The notes below the pieces were generated by a model. The model saw only the letters and a program-made list of their open reading frames with translations. It had not been told where the DNA came from and made no database searches. Source: Lachnospiraceae bacterium (GTDB lineage Bacteria > Bacillota > Clostridia > Lachnospirales > Lachnospiraceae). From it: 33,617 nt of DNA. The first letter of the stretch is position 1. Each line of letters begins with the position of its first letter. Shown here piece by piece: positions 7,577 through 16,600 of the stretch. Made by a program: the position numbers and the translations under genes. The stretch is from contig JAILJC010000020.1 in NCBI GenBank assembly GCA_024694965.1, positions 1-33,617 of the forward strand. Reading direction: 5' to 3'.

Positions 7577-8803
7577 ATGGACAAAGGAGTGGCACTTGAT
7601 TTGCGCCCGGGTGAAAAATATTTAAAGATATCGGTTAACATAATATCAACACTGCTCGCGGTTGCCTTCTGTATCTTCGTATTGCCGAGGATACTTGTCT
7701 TTTTCATGCCCTTCGTTATCGCGGCTGTCATAGCGCTCATCGCAAATCCCGTGGTCAGGTTCCTTGAAAAAAAGGTAAAGATAGTGCGCAAGGCGGGAAC
7801 GGCTTTTGTTATAGTTCTCGTAATTCTGCTCATAGTATTATTCGGGTATCTCATTATCACCAAGATAGTAGAAGAGATAGTTGATTTTGCCGCGGCGGCT
7901 CCCGAGATATGGAGAAAGACCGAAGATACGCTGCATTCGGCAATGGGCGTGTACAATGTGTACTTTAACAGGCTTCCCTTATCGGTTCAGGAGTGGCTTA
8001 ACGAAGCAAACGGGAACCTTGGCTCTACGATAACAACATGGTTCAGTAACCTGGGCAAGCCGATTGGTGAATGGACATCCTCGCTTGCGCAGAATGTACC
8101 GCTTGTCATAATCGGTATAATCATGGCAATACTTGCTTCCTATTCCTTCCTTGCCGAGAGGGAATACATGATAAAGCTTATAAACAGGGTCCTGCCCGTT
8201 CAGCTCATTAGAAGGTGGAACATCGTATACAGTTCGATGAAGGAAGCCGTGGGAGGATATTTCAAGGCTCAGTTTAAGATAATGGGCGTGGTGTATGTGG
8301 TCCTTCTCATAGGATTTATCATACTAAGGAGGGACAATGCGATACTGATCGCGCTTCTTATAGCCCTTCTTGATTTTCTGCCTTTCTTCGGCACGGGCAC
8401 GGTTATGATACCATGGGCCCTGATCGCGCTGTTTAATGCGGATTACAAGCTGGCAGTCGGCGTTTTGCTCACATGGGGTGTTTCACAGCTTGTGCGCCAG
8501 CTCATCCAGCCGAAGCTGGTGGGTGATTCCATAGGCCTTAACCCGATAGTCACGCTTTTCCTTTTATATGTGGGATTCAGGGTAGGAAGTGCGATAGGAC
8601 TTATCCTTGCGGTGCCGATAGGAGTGATAGTCATTAACCTTTATAAGGCCGGCATGTTCAGCAATTTTGTCTACAGTATTAAGATACTGTTTAACGATCT
8701 TGCGAGGATACGCCGCTTTTCACGCGAAGAACTTGAGAGTGAAGGTATAAAGGTTTTAAATGATAAAGAAGAACATTTAAACAATGAGGAGGAAGAGAAA
8801 TGA
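7577..8803 (+). CDS. AI-2E family transporter (PF01594-type permease)
   Basis: A membrane protein of up to 408 residues with the layout of the AI-2E exporter/PerM family: paired N-terminal helices (NIISTLLAVAFCIFVLPRIL; FFMPFVIAAVIALIANPVVR), a soluble amphipathic middle part, then the conserved C-terminal block containing ALLDFLPFFGTGTVMIPWA and QLIQPKLVGDSIGLNP. Members export autoinducer-2 or act as Na+/H+ antiporters, and many remain uncharacterised. The start is uncertain. ATG 7577 has only a weak GAAAG upstream, whereas AAAGGAG at 7583-7589 would suit TTG at 7601 (start LRPGEKYL). The stop overlaps the next gene's ATG (ATGA 8800-8803), so the two are translated together. The acidic tail (HLNNEEEEK) is unremarkable. 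Confidence 0.88.
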   Translation: MDKGVALDLRPGEKYLKISVNIISTLLAVAFCIFVLPRILVFFMPFVIAAVIALIANPVVRFLEKKVKIVRKAGTAFVIVLVILLIVLFGYLIITKIVEEIVDFAAAAPEIWRKTEDTLHSAMGVYNVYFNRLPLSVQEWLNEANGNLGSTITTWFSNLGKPIGEWTSSLAQNVPLVIIGIIMAILASYSFLAEREYMIKLINRVLPVQLIRRWNIVYSSMKEAVGGYFKAQFKIMGVVYVVLLIGFIILRRDNAILIALLIALLDFLPFFGTGTVMIPWALIALFNADYKLAVGVLLTWGVSQLVRQLIQPKLVGDSIGLNPIVTLFLLYVGFRVGSAIGLILAVPIGVIVINLYKAGMFSNFVYSIKILFNDLARIRRFSREELESEGIKVLNDKEEHLNNEEEEK

Positions 8804-9588
8804 ATTTTTTTATGATCCCGGTATTCAGTTTTGTACCGACAAAGTACAGGGAGCTTGTTGAGGAGAAAGGAGGAAAGGTATTCGGGGCACTGCTTGTTTG
8901 CTTTTTGATCCTGGGTATCATTTCCGGTATCAGGGGAACTGCGGCAATGAACGAATTATCAGGTGCCATTAAGTCGGATTGTCCCGATTTTGAACTCAGG
9001 GGCGGCGAGTTCAGCATTGATGATACATATATCTTTGATGAAGACAATGTATATATGGAAGTGGATGACAGCATAGATAAAGTTGCTGCAGCCGATGTTG
9101 ATGCCCTGTCTTCGACAGGCAAGTACCAGTCGGTTGTGATCGTCGGAAAGCACAGCGCCGGTATGTACAATAACGGTCAGATCCAGGTGATAGATTACGA
9201 TAAGCTGGGTGATTTTGAAATATCGAAGGATAAGATCGTCAATACGTTTCTTCCCGCATTAAATGTGGTGATCATCGCCGCATGCATCTTAGGTGCGTTT
9301 GTTGCGATAGGGCTGTATTATCTTGCCGCACTGATCCTGCAGTATATCACTTCCGCATTTTCAAAGGGAATGTTTAAGAATGAGCTTACCGAAACGGAAA
9401 GGTTCAGGATCACGGTACTTGCGACGTTCCCGCCGCATCTGCTCGTATATATACTCAAGATCCCGGGCTTACACATCGGTTTTCTTGTAAACATTATTCT
9501 CCGTCTCGGATTTATCGCGCTCGTGCTTTACTTCTATGCAAAGACAGCGGAAAATGATGAAATTTCGGACACTGTTATCGACGCCTGA
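8800..9588 (+). CDS. DUF1189 family membrane protein
   Basis: A 262-residue protein of unknown function. One N-terminal membrane segment (residues about 28-45) is followed by an outside-facing domain of about 100 residues, then a cluster of three to four hydrophobic segments (about 148-250). The opening FFMIPVFSFVPTKYRELVEEK, the CPDFELRGGEFSI segment and the 'VIDYDKLGDF' stretch before the second membrane segment follow the pattern I know from DUF1189 proteins of Firmicutes. It overlaps the AI-2E-family gene by 4 bases, and GAGGAGG precedes its ATG. A terminator follows at 9618. Function is unknown; the pairing with the permease suggests a joint envelope role (inference). Confidence 0.75.
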   Translation: MNFFMIPVFSFVPTKYRELVEEKGGKVFGALLVCFLILGIISGIRGTAAMNELSGAIKSDCPDFELRGGEFSIDDTYIFDEDNVYMEVDDSIDKVAAADVDALSSTGKYQSVVIVGKHSAGMYNNGQIQVIDYDKLGDFEISKDKIVNTFLPALNVVIIAACILGAFVAIGLYYLAALILQYITSAFSKGMFKNELTETERFRITVLATFPPHLLVYILKIPGLHIGFLVNIILRLGFIALVLYFYAKTAENDEISDTVIDA

Positions 9589-9617
9589 AAAGTATCCTGA
9601 AATGATCGTTGAATTCA

Positions 9618-9652
9618 ATTGCCGTACCTTCACAGGTACGGCAATATTTATT
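9618..9652 (+). terminator. Rho-independent terminator after the DUF1189 gene
   Basis: A perfect 12-bp stem (ATTGCCGTACCT / AGGTACGGCAAT, 9618-9629 with 9634-9645) closes a TCAC loop and is followed by the AT-rich tail ATTTATT. It lies 29 bases after the DUF1189 stop. The U-tract is interrupted, so strength is uncertain. Confidence 0.8.
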
Positions 9653-9709
9653 ATACGGTAAAACACCCGCCGGGTCGCTAAAGGGTGCCGTATATGATAT
9701 AATAATAAA

Positions 9710-10084
9710 TTGTGGCGGTTTTTAGGGAAGCTCGGTAATGATGATTTCGGAAGGATGCTCTTAAATACGCTTAAGGCGGAAGGCATTGAGGTGCTGTGCC
9801 CCGACCTTACCGACGAGGCTACAACGACACTTGCTTTTGTGACTCTTGATGAAACGGGAGACCGCTCGTTTACCTTTGCGAGGAAGCCCGGAGCGGGCGA
9901 TGCTTACTGGGGAGGCTTTTTGTCAAGCCTGCTCAAACAGGGTGTAAAAAGCACGGCAGACCTTACGATGGATAAGCTTACTGCTGCAGGCAGATACGGA
10001 GCGGTTTCGGGTGCACTGTGCATACAAAAGCCCGGCGGGATACCTGCGATGCCGTATCATGACGAAATAGAAAAGTATCTTTAA
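9710..10084 (+). pseudogene. PfkB-family sugar kinase, N-terminally and internally deleted
   Basis: An open frame of 124 residues that joins two separated parts of a ribokinase/fructokinase. The front part FLGKLGNDDFGRMLLNTLKA ... SFTFARKPGA corresponds to about residues 45-115 of a usual 310-320-residue PfkB enzyme. It then runs directly into GAGDAYWGGFLSSLLKQGV, the C-terminal signature with the catalytic Asp of GAGD, normally some 140 residues later. The N-terminal substrate-binding part is missing as well: the frame opens at TTG 9710 without an SD. The joint falls in the shared Gly-Ala (GGAGCGGG, about 9892-9899), as expected for a microhomology deletion. The product lacks most of the sugar-binding lid and the ATP site core, so it should be inactive. 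It lies 12 bases upstream of an AGE isomerase gene, so the intact form was probably a fructokinase acting after it. Confidence 0.8.
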
Positions 10085-10096
10085 GGGAACGGGAAA

Positions 10097-11332
10097 ATGG
10101 ATAAAAAATATCTTTACGGTACGGATGAAAACAGGGAGTTTCTTAAGGATAATGTAAAGTCGCTCCTTGATTTCGGGAGGCGTTTTCCCTCGCAAAAGGG
10201 CAGCAGCTACTATCTTGGCGATAACGGAGAACCCGTAAAGGAGAATAACAGGGAGACATGGATAACATCGAGGATGATCCATGTTTACAGCATAGGCAGC
10301 ATGCTGGGTGATAAAGGAAGCCGCGAGCTAGCCGCTGCGGGGCTTAAAGGCCTTGCGGGTGAGCTTAACGATAAGGTAAACGGCGGATGGTATGCGGGAC
10401 TTACAAAGGATGATGAAGTGATCCCCGGCAAGCAGTGCTATGCCCATGCGTTTGTGATCCTTGCGGCATCCTCCGCTTATCTTGCGGGGATAGAAGGAGC
10501 AAAGGAACTTCTTGACAAAGCGCTTGACGTTTTTGACAGGCGGTTCTGGAATGAAGAAGAAGGCCTTACAGCCGATACGTGGAATACGGAGTTTACGGTC
10601 CTTGACGATTACCGCGGACTAAACGCCAACATGCATACGGTAGAAGCCTTCCTTGCAGCGGCGGATGCCCTTAGCGATGAAAAATACAGGATACGTGCGG
10701 GAAGGATAATCGATCACACGATAAAATGGGCAAAGGATAATGACTGGCGGATACCGGAGCACTATACAAAGGACTGGATACCTCAGCTTGACTTAAACAG
10801 GGATAAGCCCGACGATCCGTTCAAGCCCTACGGTGCGACACCGGGTCACGGTATAGAATGGGCAAGGCTCATAGTGCAGTGGTGCACATCGGCATATGAT
10901 GATGAGAAAAAGCGTGCGGATTACATTGATGCGGCATGCAGGCTGTATGACAGGGCAGTTAACGATGCATGGAATGCAGACGGAGCCGAAGGAATAGTAT
11001 ATACGACGGACTGGAACGGAAAGCCTGTAGTGCGTGACCGTATGCACTGGACGCTGGCTGAGGCTGTAAATACATCAGCAGTCCTTTACAGGATAACGGG
11101 TAATGAAAAGTATGCGGATGATTATGCCGCTTTCATGAAATATCTTGACTCTGTTGTGATCGATCATTCCTGCGGATCATGGTTTCACCAGCTTGACGAA
11201 AACAACCGTTTAAAGGGAACGGTGTGGCCGGGCAAGCCGGATCTTTACCATGCGTTTCAGGCAATGATCATACCTTACGGCAGTGTTGGTACCTCGATAG
11301 CCGCGGATATTAAGATGACGGAAGGAAAGTGA
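10097..11332 (+). CDS. AGE-family aldose-ketose isomerase, YihS/mannose isomerase-like
   Basis: A 411-residue (alpha/alpha)6-barrel protein of the N-acylglucosamine 2-epimerase superfamily. Three histidines are at positions expected for the isomerase branch: His180 in LNANMHTVEA, His251 in TPGHGIEWARL and His385 in KPDLYHAFQA. These compare with H176, H248 and H383 of the 413-residue E. coli YihS, which isomerises mannose/fructose and sulfoquinovose. Free-sugar mannose-fructose isomerisation is therefore more likely than GlcNAc epimerisation, but this is inference. The upstream neighbour is a broken fructokinase-like gene, which would have phosphorylated the fructose formed. The downstream HD-GYP gene starts 8 bases later. 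The ATG at 10097 is preceded by AAGGGAACGGGAA. Confidence 0.85.
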   Translation: MDKKYLYGTDENREFLKDNVKSLLDFGRRFPSQKGSSYYLGDNGEPVKENNRETWITSRMIHVYSIGSMLGDKGSRELAAAGLKGLAGELNDKVNGGWYAGLTKDDEVIPGKQCYAHAFVILAASSAYLAGIEGAKELLDKALDVFDRRFWNEEEGLTADTWNTEFTVLDDYRGLNANMHTVEAFLAAADALSDEKYRIRAGRIIDHTIKWAKDNDWRIPEHYTKDWIPQLDLNRDKPDDPFKPYGATPGHGIEWARLIVQWCTSAYDDEKKRADYIDAACRLYDRAVNDAWNADGAEGIVYTTDWNGKPVVRDRMHWTLAEAVNTSAVLYRITGNEKYADDYAAFMKYLDSVVIDHSCGSWFHQLDENNRLKGTVWPGKPDLYHAFQAMIIPYGSVGTSIAADIKMTEGK

Positions 11333-11340
11333 ACAGGTAA

Positions 11341-13041
11341 ATGTTATTCGGATTCTATCTTACACTGTTTTCGATATCGATAATACTGACCATGATATAT
11401 GCCGTCATGTGGCATAAGCATTTCAGCGTGCATTTTTCGCTGATCTTTGCAATTATCCCTATCGCGATGCTCGGCTATATGTTTTATGCGCAGGCAGACG
11501 ATCTTACTTCGGCAGTGACGGCTATAAAGATAATATATCTGGGTGGATGCTTCCTGCAGCTGTTCCTTATGCTCAGCGTGTTCAGGGTGTGCAACATCGA
11601 GCTTAAGAAATCGGTCACGGTATCCCTGATCGGATGCTCGCTTTTATTGTATCTTTCGGTACTTACAATAGGATATTATCCTTTGTTTTATAAGACGGTA
11701 ACATTCAAAATGGGACCTTTGGGGCCGTATCTTGCAAAGGAATACGGTTTTATGCATACGCTGTTTCTGGTGGTCGTGGTCATGTACTTTTTATACAGTA
11801 TCTCTACCATAGTTTTCAGCTATTACAACAAACCGGACGTTTCCAACACGATAATCGTCCTGCTGTGCGTGACCGAAATCATTACGGTACTGTCTTATTT
11901 TGCCGGCAGGAGCATGCTGCCCGGAGTTGAACTTACGCCGGTGGCATATGTGATCTCGCAGGCGCTTTTTTTGCTGGTCATACGCAGGATGAGCCTTTAT
12001 GATGTTTCAGATACCGCGATCGATTCGATCGAGCAGACGGGAGATACCGGCATACTGGCTGTCGATTCGGATTACAGGTACATAGGAAGCAATGAGGCTG
12101 CCAGGGCGATGGTACCGGATATATGCAATGTAAAGGTTGATTCCGTACTTGATCCCAAGGTCGAGCCGGGCAGCATACTGATACCGTGGATCGAGACATT
12201 TAAAAAGGATGAGAACAACGATAAGTTTTACATGAAAAGGGACAACAAAACTTATCTTATGGATATAAACCTTCTTTATAACGGCGAAAAGAAGAGGGGA
12301 TACCAGTTCATAATCACCGATGATACAAAGAATCAGGAATATATAGCCCTTATAAACAATTACAATTCAAACCTTAAGAGGGAAGTTGAGGAAAAGACGG
12401 CGCACATAAAGGAAATGAGCGACAGGCTCATCCTTGACATGGCGATAATGGTTGAAAGCAGGGACAATTCCACCGGCGGTCATATCAGGCGTACCGCAGA
12501 GTGTATGCGTATCCTGATGGATGAGATAATGAAGGACAATCCATTCGGACTCTCGAAGGAATTCTGCAAAAACATCATAAAAGCGGCCCCGATGCATGAC
12601 CTAGGAAAGATAGCGGTCGACGATGTCATACTTCGCAAGCCCGGCCGGTTCACTCCCGAGGAATTTGAGGAAATGAAGAAGCATGCGGCCGAAGGCGCGA
12701 GGATAGTCCATGAGATACTTAAGGACACGGATGACGGCTATTTCCATCAGATAGCAGAGAATATGGCACATTACCACCACGAAAGGTGGGACGGATCGGG
12801 ATATCCCGAGGGACTTAAGGGACTTAACATACCGATAGAAGCAAGGATAATGGCCATAGCCGATGTGTATGATGCGCTTGTGAGCAAGAGGGTCTACAAG
12901 GAGAAGATGTCATTTGAGAAGGCCGATGCCATTATCATGGAGGGCATGGGTAAGCATTTTGACAAGAAGCTGGAACCGTATTACGTAAGCGCAAGGCCGA
13001 GGCTTGAAGCATATTATACGGAGCAGGAAAACAACGGGTAG
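11341..13041 (+). CDS. Membrane HD-GYP domain protein, probable c-di-GMP phosphodiesterase
   Basis: 566 residues in three parts. Residues 1-215 hold about seven hydrophobic segments resembling the 7TM N-terminal sensor region of some histidine kinases. Residues about 225-335 form a PAS-like module (TGILAVDSDYRYIGSNEAA), followed by a short coiled coil (NYNSNLKREVEEKTAHIKEM). Residues about 360-555 are the HD-GYP domain, with GGHIRRT, the His419-Asp420 pair in MHDLGKIAVDD, HHERWDGSGYPEGLKG (GYP 487-489) and IADVYDALVSKRVYK. All metal-binding positions I can identify are intact, so hydrolysis of cyclic di-GMP is expected. It is sandwiched between a sugar isomerase and an orphan ABC ATPase with gaps of 8 and 21 bases. 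Its likely job is to sense an envelope signal; the ligand is unknown. Confidence 0.92.
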   Translation: MLFGFYLTLFSISIILTMIYAVMWHKHFSVHFSLIFAIIPIAMLGYMFYAQADDLTSAVTAIKIIYLGGCFLQLFLMLSVFRVCNIELKKSVTVSLIGCSLLLYLSVLTIGYYPLFYKTVTFKMGPLGPYLAKEYGFMHTLFLVVVVMYFLYSISTIVFSYYNKPDVSNTIIVLLCVTEIITVLSYFAGRSMLPGVELTPVAYVISQALFLLVIRRMSLYDVSDTAIDSIEQTGDTGILAVDSDYRYIGSNEAARAMVPDICNVKVDSVLDPKVEPGSILIPWIETFKKDENNDKFYMKRDNKTYLMDINLLYNGEKKRGYQFIITDDTKNQEYIALINNYNSNLKREVEEKTAHIKEMSDRLILDMAIMVESRDNSTGGHIRRTAECMRILMDEIMKDNPFGLSKEFCKNIIKAAPMHDLGKIAVDDVILRKPGRFTPEEFEEMKKHAAEGARIVHEILKDTDDGYFHQIAENMAHYHHERWDGSGYPEGLKGLNIPIEARIMAIADVYDALVSKRVYKEKMSFEKADAIIMEGMGKHFDKKLEPYYVSARPRLEAYYTEQENNG

Positions 13042-13062
13042 ATATTAAGGAAACGGGGAAAA

Positions 13063-13653
13063 ATGACGATATACTTAGATAATATATGCAAATCTTTTAA
13101 CGGACGTGAAATCCTTAAGGATTTCAATATGCGCGTCGAGGATGACAGGATATATATACTGACAGGCCCTGAGGGCTGCGGAAAAAGCACCGTCCTTAGG
13201 ATATTTATGGGCGTTATTGCGCCGGATTCCGGCCGTGTGAGCCGGATGGGCGACTATAAGTATCCTACCCTCCAGAGCGCATATGTGTCACAGGACGGGC
13301 AGTTAAACGTTAAGAAAAACGCAGTATGGAACGTCCGCAAGGCACACCGTACGGCAAGTAAGGGACGTGCCGTTGAGGAACTTGGAAGGTTTATGACACA
13401 GGAAGAAATGAATATACCCGTAAAGGATCTAAGCCCCGGGAAGCAGCGTATTGTTGAGATCGTCAGGGCTATGTTCGTTCCGGGTGATTTTCTGGTGTTT
13501 GATGAACCCTTTGCGGGCCTTAATGAAGATGAATACGGGCCGGTAAAGGAATATATTTTGGGCAAAAGGGGCACACGCCCGCTGCTTATCGCCACACGCA
13601 ATGAGCCGGATCTGCCGGATATGCGTGTTATCCGTATGAAAGCAGCAGAGTAG
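13063..13653 (+). CDS. Orphan ABC transporter ATP-binding protein, short
   Basis: A 196-residue nucleotide-binding domain, shorter than the usual 220-260. Walker A is GPEGCGKST (about residues 35-43), the Q-loop is around AYVSQDGQL, the signature is degenerate as LSPGKQR instead of LSGGQ(Q/R), Walker B is FLVFDEPFAG, and the H-loop position reads ATRNEP with no histidine. The start fold resembles NitT/SsuB-type importers. No permease or binding protein is nearby. It lies 21 bases after the HD-GYP gene and 25 bases before the giant protease gene. The missing switch histidine and altered signature suggest reduced ATPase activity or a non-transport role. It could also be a relic. Confidence 0.8.
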   Translation: MTIYLDNICKSFNGREILKDFNMRVEDDRIYILTGPEGCGKSTVLRIFMGVIAPDSGRVSRMGDYKYPTLQSAYVSQDGQLNVKKNAVWNVRKAHRTASKGRAVEELGRFMTQEEMNIPVKDLSPGKQRIVEIVRAMFVPGDFLVFDEPFAGLNEDEYGPVKEYILGKRGTRPLLIATRNEPDLPDMRVIRMKAAE

Positions 13654-13678
13654 ACTTGAGGAAAGGCAAGGATCCGTT

Positions 13679-16600
13679 ATGCGAAAATTATTTGGAAGAT
13701 CTGTGAGTATAGTACTGTCTGTGGCTATGTTAGCCTGCACGGGCGGTGTGAACACATATGCGCTTACTCTTAATGAGGAGGATACATCGTACCTTATCGA
13801 TGAAGCCATAACCGATGAGCTGTCAGACGAAGCCGGTACCGCGTTTGTTGACGGAAGCGAGATTTTGGATGAACAGGGAGGAGGATACCGTGAGCTCCCG
13901 GATGAGCGTGACGTTCCATTTATCGAGGATTCCGTTGAATACAGTGATATCTGTAATGCACTTGTTGACGGCGATGACTATATTTCCCTTGACCGTGCAT
14001 CAGGCGAAACACGTAACGGAGCATCTGCGGAGGACAGCGCATATCCGTTTGCATATGCCGAATCGGACAGCATAGAGACGTATATCAAGGAGCATTTTCC
14101 GGCTAACAGGAGTCAGGGCGGTGAAGGTGCATGCTGGGCGTTTTCGGTTATTGGAACATCCGAGCTGTACATGATAACTCATGGCATTACGGACATGACG
14201 GATCCGGATAAGGAACCAAAGGACATAGATTACAGTGAACTGCATCTTGCATACTGGACTTACGCCGATGAAGGGACTCCTTCGATCGCAGGCGATACCG
14301 GAGATAAAGTCACTTTCACAGGAAAAAGGATAATAGATGTAGGCGGCAACGCAAGGTTTGGCGTTGAAACCCTGATGCAGAGAAGAGGCGTGGTACAGGA
14401 GAGTGTTGCCGATTACAGCAAGGCCAATTCGGTAAAATTACCCCATAGCGAGATAATGGAAGGTACCGAACGTGAGGACTGCCTATATCTTAAAAATGGG
14501 TATTCGATCAATAAGGAAAACATTGATCTTGCCAAGCAGGTTATAGTTGCAAACGGAGCACTCGGAGTAAGCTTTTGGAAAAACAATACATATATAAATA
14601 TGACGAATGCCGCGGTATGTTCTCCGGAACACGATACAAACCATGCGGTTGTTATAGTCGGATGGGATGATGATTATCCGAAGGAAAACTTCAATGAGGC
14701 AAACCGTCCCGAAAATAACGGTGCATGGCTGTGCAGGAACAGCTACACCACAGAGACAAAGATCAATTATTTCGATTCTTATTTCTGGCTGTCATATGAA
14801 GACGGCAGTATCCCCTGTTACTGGGTATATGAGATGATGGATAAGAACGATCCCAAGATCGACAACTTCTATTTCTATGATTCCCAGATGCATTGGGTCT
14901 TAAAGACTCCGGCCCAGAAGAGTGCAAATATATACCGCGCAAATTCCGAGTATGAAAATGAGACGCTCCGCGCTATTTCGATGGATCTTGGAACCAATTT
15001 TAAGGATGTTGGCTACACGGTGGATATTTATACCGGCATAGAAGATCCGGAGGATGGTCCCGAAAGCGGAACAAAGCATGAGGAAGCAACCACCGAGGGT
15101 ATGATCGCGCTGGGAGGAACGTACACGATAACGCTCAAGGAACCGGTCGTTCTTAATAAGGGTGAGTATTTTTCGATCGTTGTGACTCTTGATAACGGAT
15201 ATTCGGTAAATATCGAGGACAACTTTAATTCGTGGGCATCGCAAGGAGTCACTGCGACGGTCGCTGCCGGCAAGAACCAGAGCTTTATCATGAAAAACGG
15301 GATATGGCGCGATACCGGAAAGAGCGATAACAAAAACCTGATAATACATGCGCTTACCTCAAACGGTACCAAAGAGGGACGCATTGATATCGATAAAAGG
15401 ACATTCGAATTCGGGGATGACAGGGCTGTGGGAGATACCGAAAAGCTTACGGCCACGGTATACGATGCGGACGGCAATGCGGATCCGGTGGAGGTTACAT
15501 GGACCAGTTCCGATGAGGATGTTGTGACGGTAGGCGACGACGGAACGTTAACCGTTAAGGGAAACGGAACGGCGAAGGTGACCGCAGCTGCGGGAACGCG
15601 CGTGACGAGCTGTGATGTTACCGTTAACCTTCATGTTTGGAAGGTTAAGGTTGACTGCAACGGCGGTTCCATAAAATATGAGAAAGAAGACGGCGGGGTC
15701 ATATATTATACAAAGACCGAATACAAAGTCATAAACGGATGTATTTTTACACCGCCCACGCCGAGCCTTCCCAAGTCATCTTTTGCAGGATGGGAATACG
15801 AAGGAAATGTCTATACGGAGGGGATCAAGGTTACATGTGACTTAGAGCTTAAAGCCACATGGACCAGGCAGAAGATTTCTAACCTTACCGCGGAGGTAAA
15901 TACAGATCACGGCAATCCCGCTATAGTTTATTCGGGAGACAGGATAATACTCAACTGTGACGTGGAAGAGGCTGCCATATATTATTCTTTCAAAAACATT
16001 GATGTCACGGCCGAAGGATGGCAGCTGTATTCATCGCCCATACTCATTTCGCAGAAAGAAGGCGGATTTATAAAAATTTATGCTTTTGCGAGAGGAGATG
16101 GGTATGACGACAGCGAAAAAAATGTGTTCACTTTCGTATTAAATAAGGAAGCATCTGTTGAAAGCCTTTGGGGTGACATAACTGATACCGATGACAGGAA
16201 ACAATGCGGAAGCGATGATGACGGATATCCTGTGATCCCCGGCGGCATATGGATCTCAGATGCAAGTTATGAACAAACGGTATCATATACAGGTTCGCCG
16301 GTTACATTTGACGGGATACGCGTATTTAACGAAAATATGATCCTTGTCGAAGGAAAGGATTACTCCGTATCGTATTCTAACAACACAAATGTATCAGCCG
16401 GAAAGAAGACGGCAGGCTTTACCGTGACGGGACTGGGCGATTACTCCGGAAGCATAAAGAAAGAGTTTTCGGTTGTTCCGGCGGGACTTGACAACGATCC
16501 CATTTACGGAAAGGGAGTTACTCCCGGATCGGTAACCTTACCATATACGGGTAAGGCAGTAAAACCTTCGATAGGCTTTTACTGGGGAGATAAGCAGCTG

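Noticed and set aside
8443-8634. Minus-strand frame inside the AI-2E-family gene
   Set aside because: Short antisense shadow without an RBS.
9710-10084. Intact small carbohydrate kinase of 124 residues
   Set aside because: Its two halves belong to distant parts of PfkB kinases and most of the sugar and ATP sites are missing; treated as a pseudogene.
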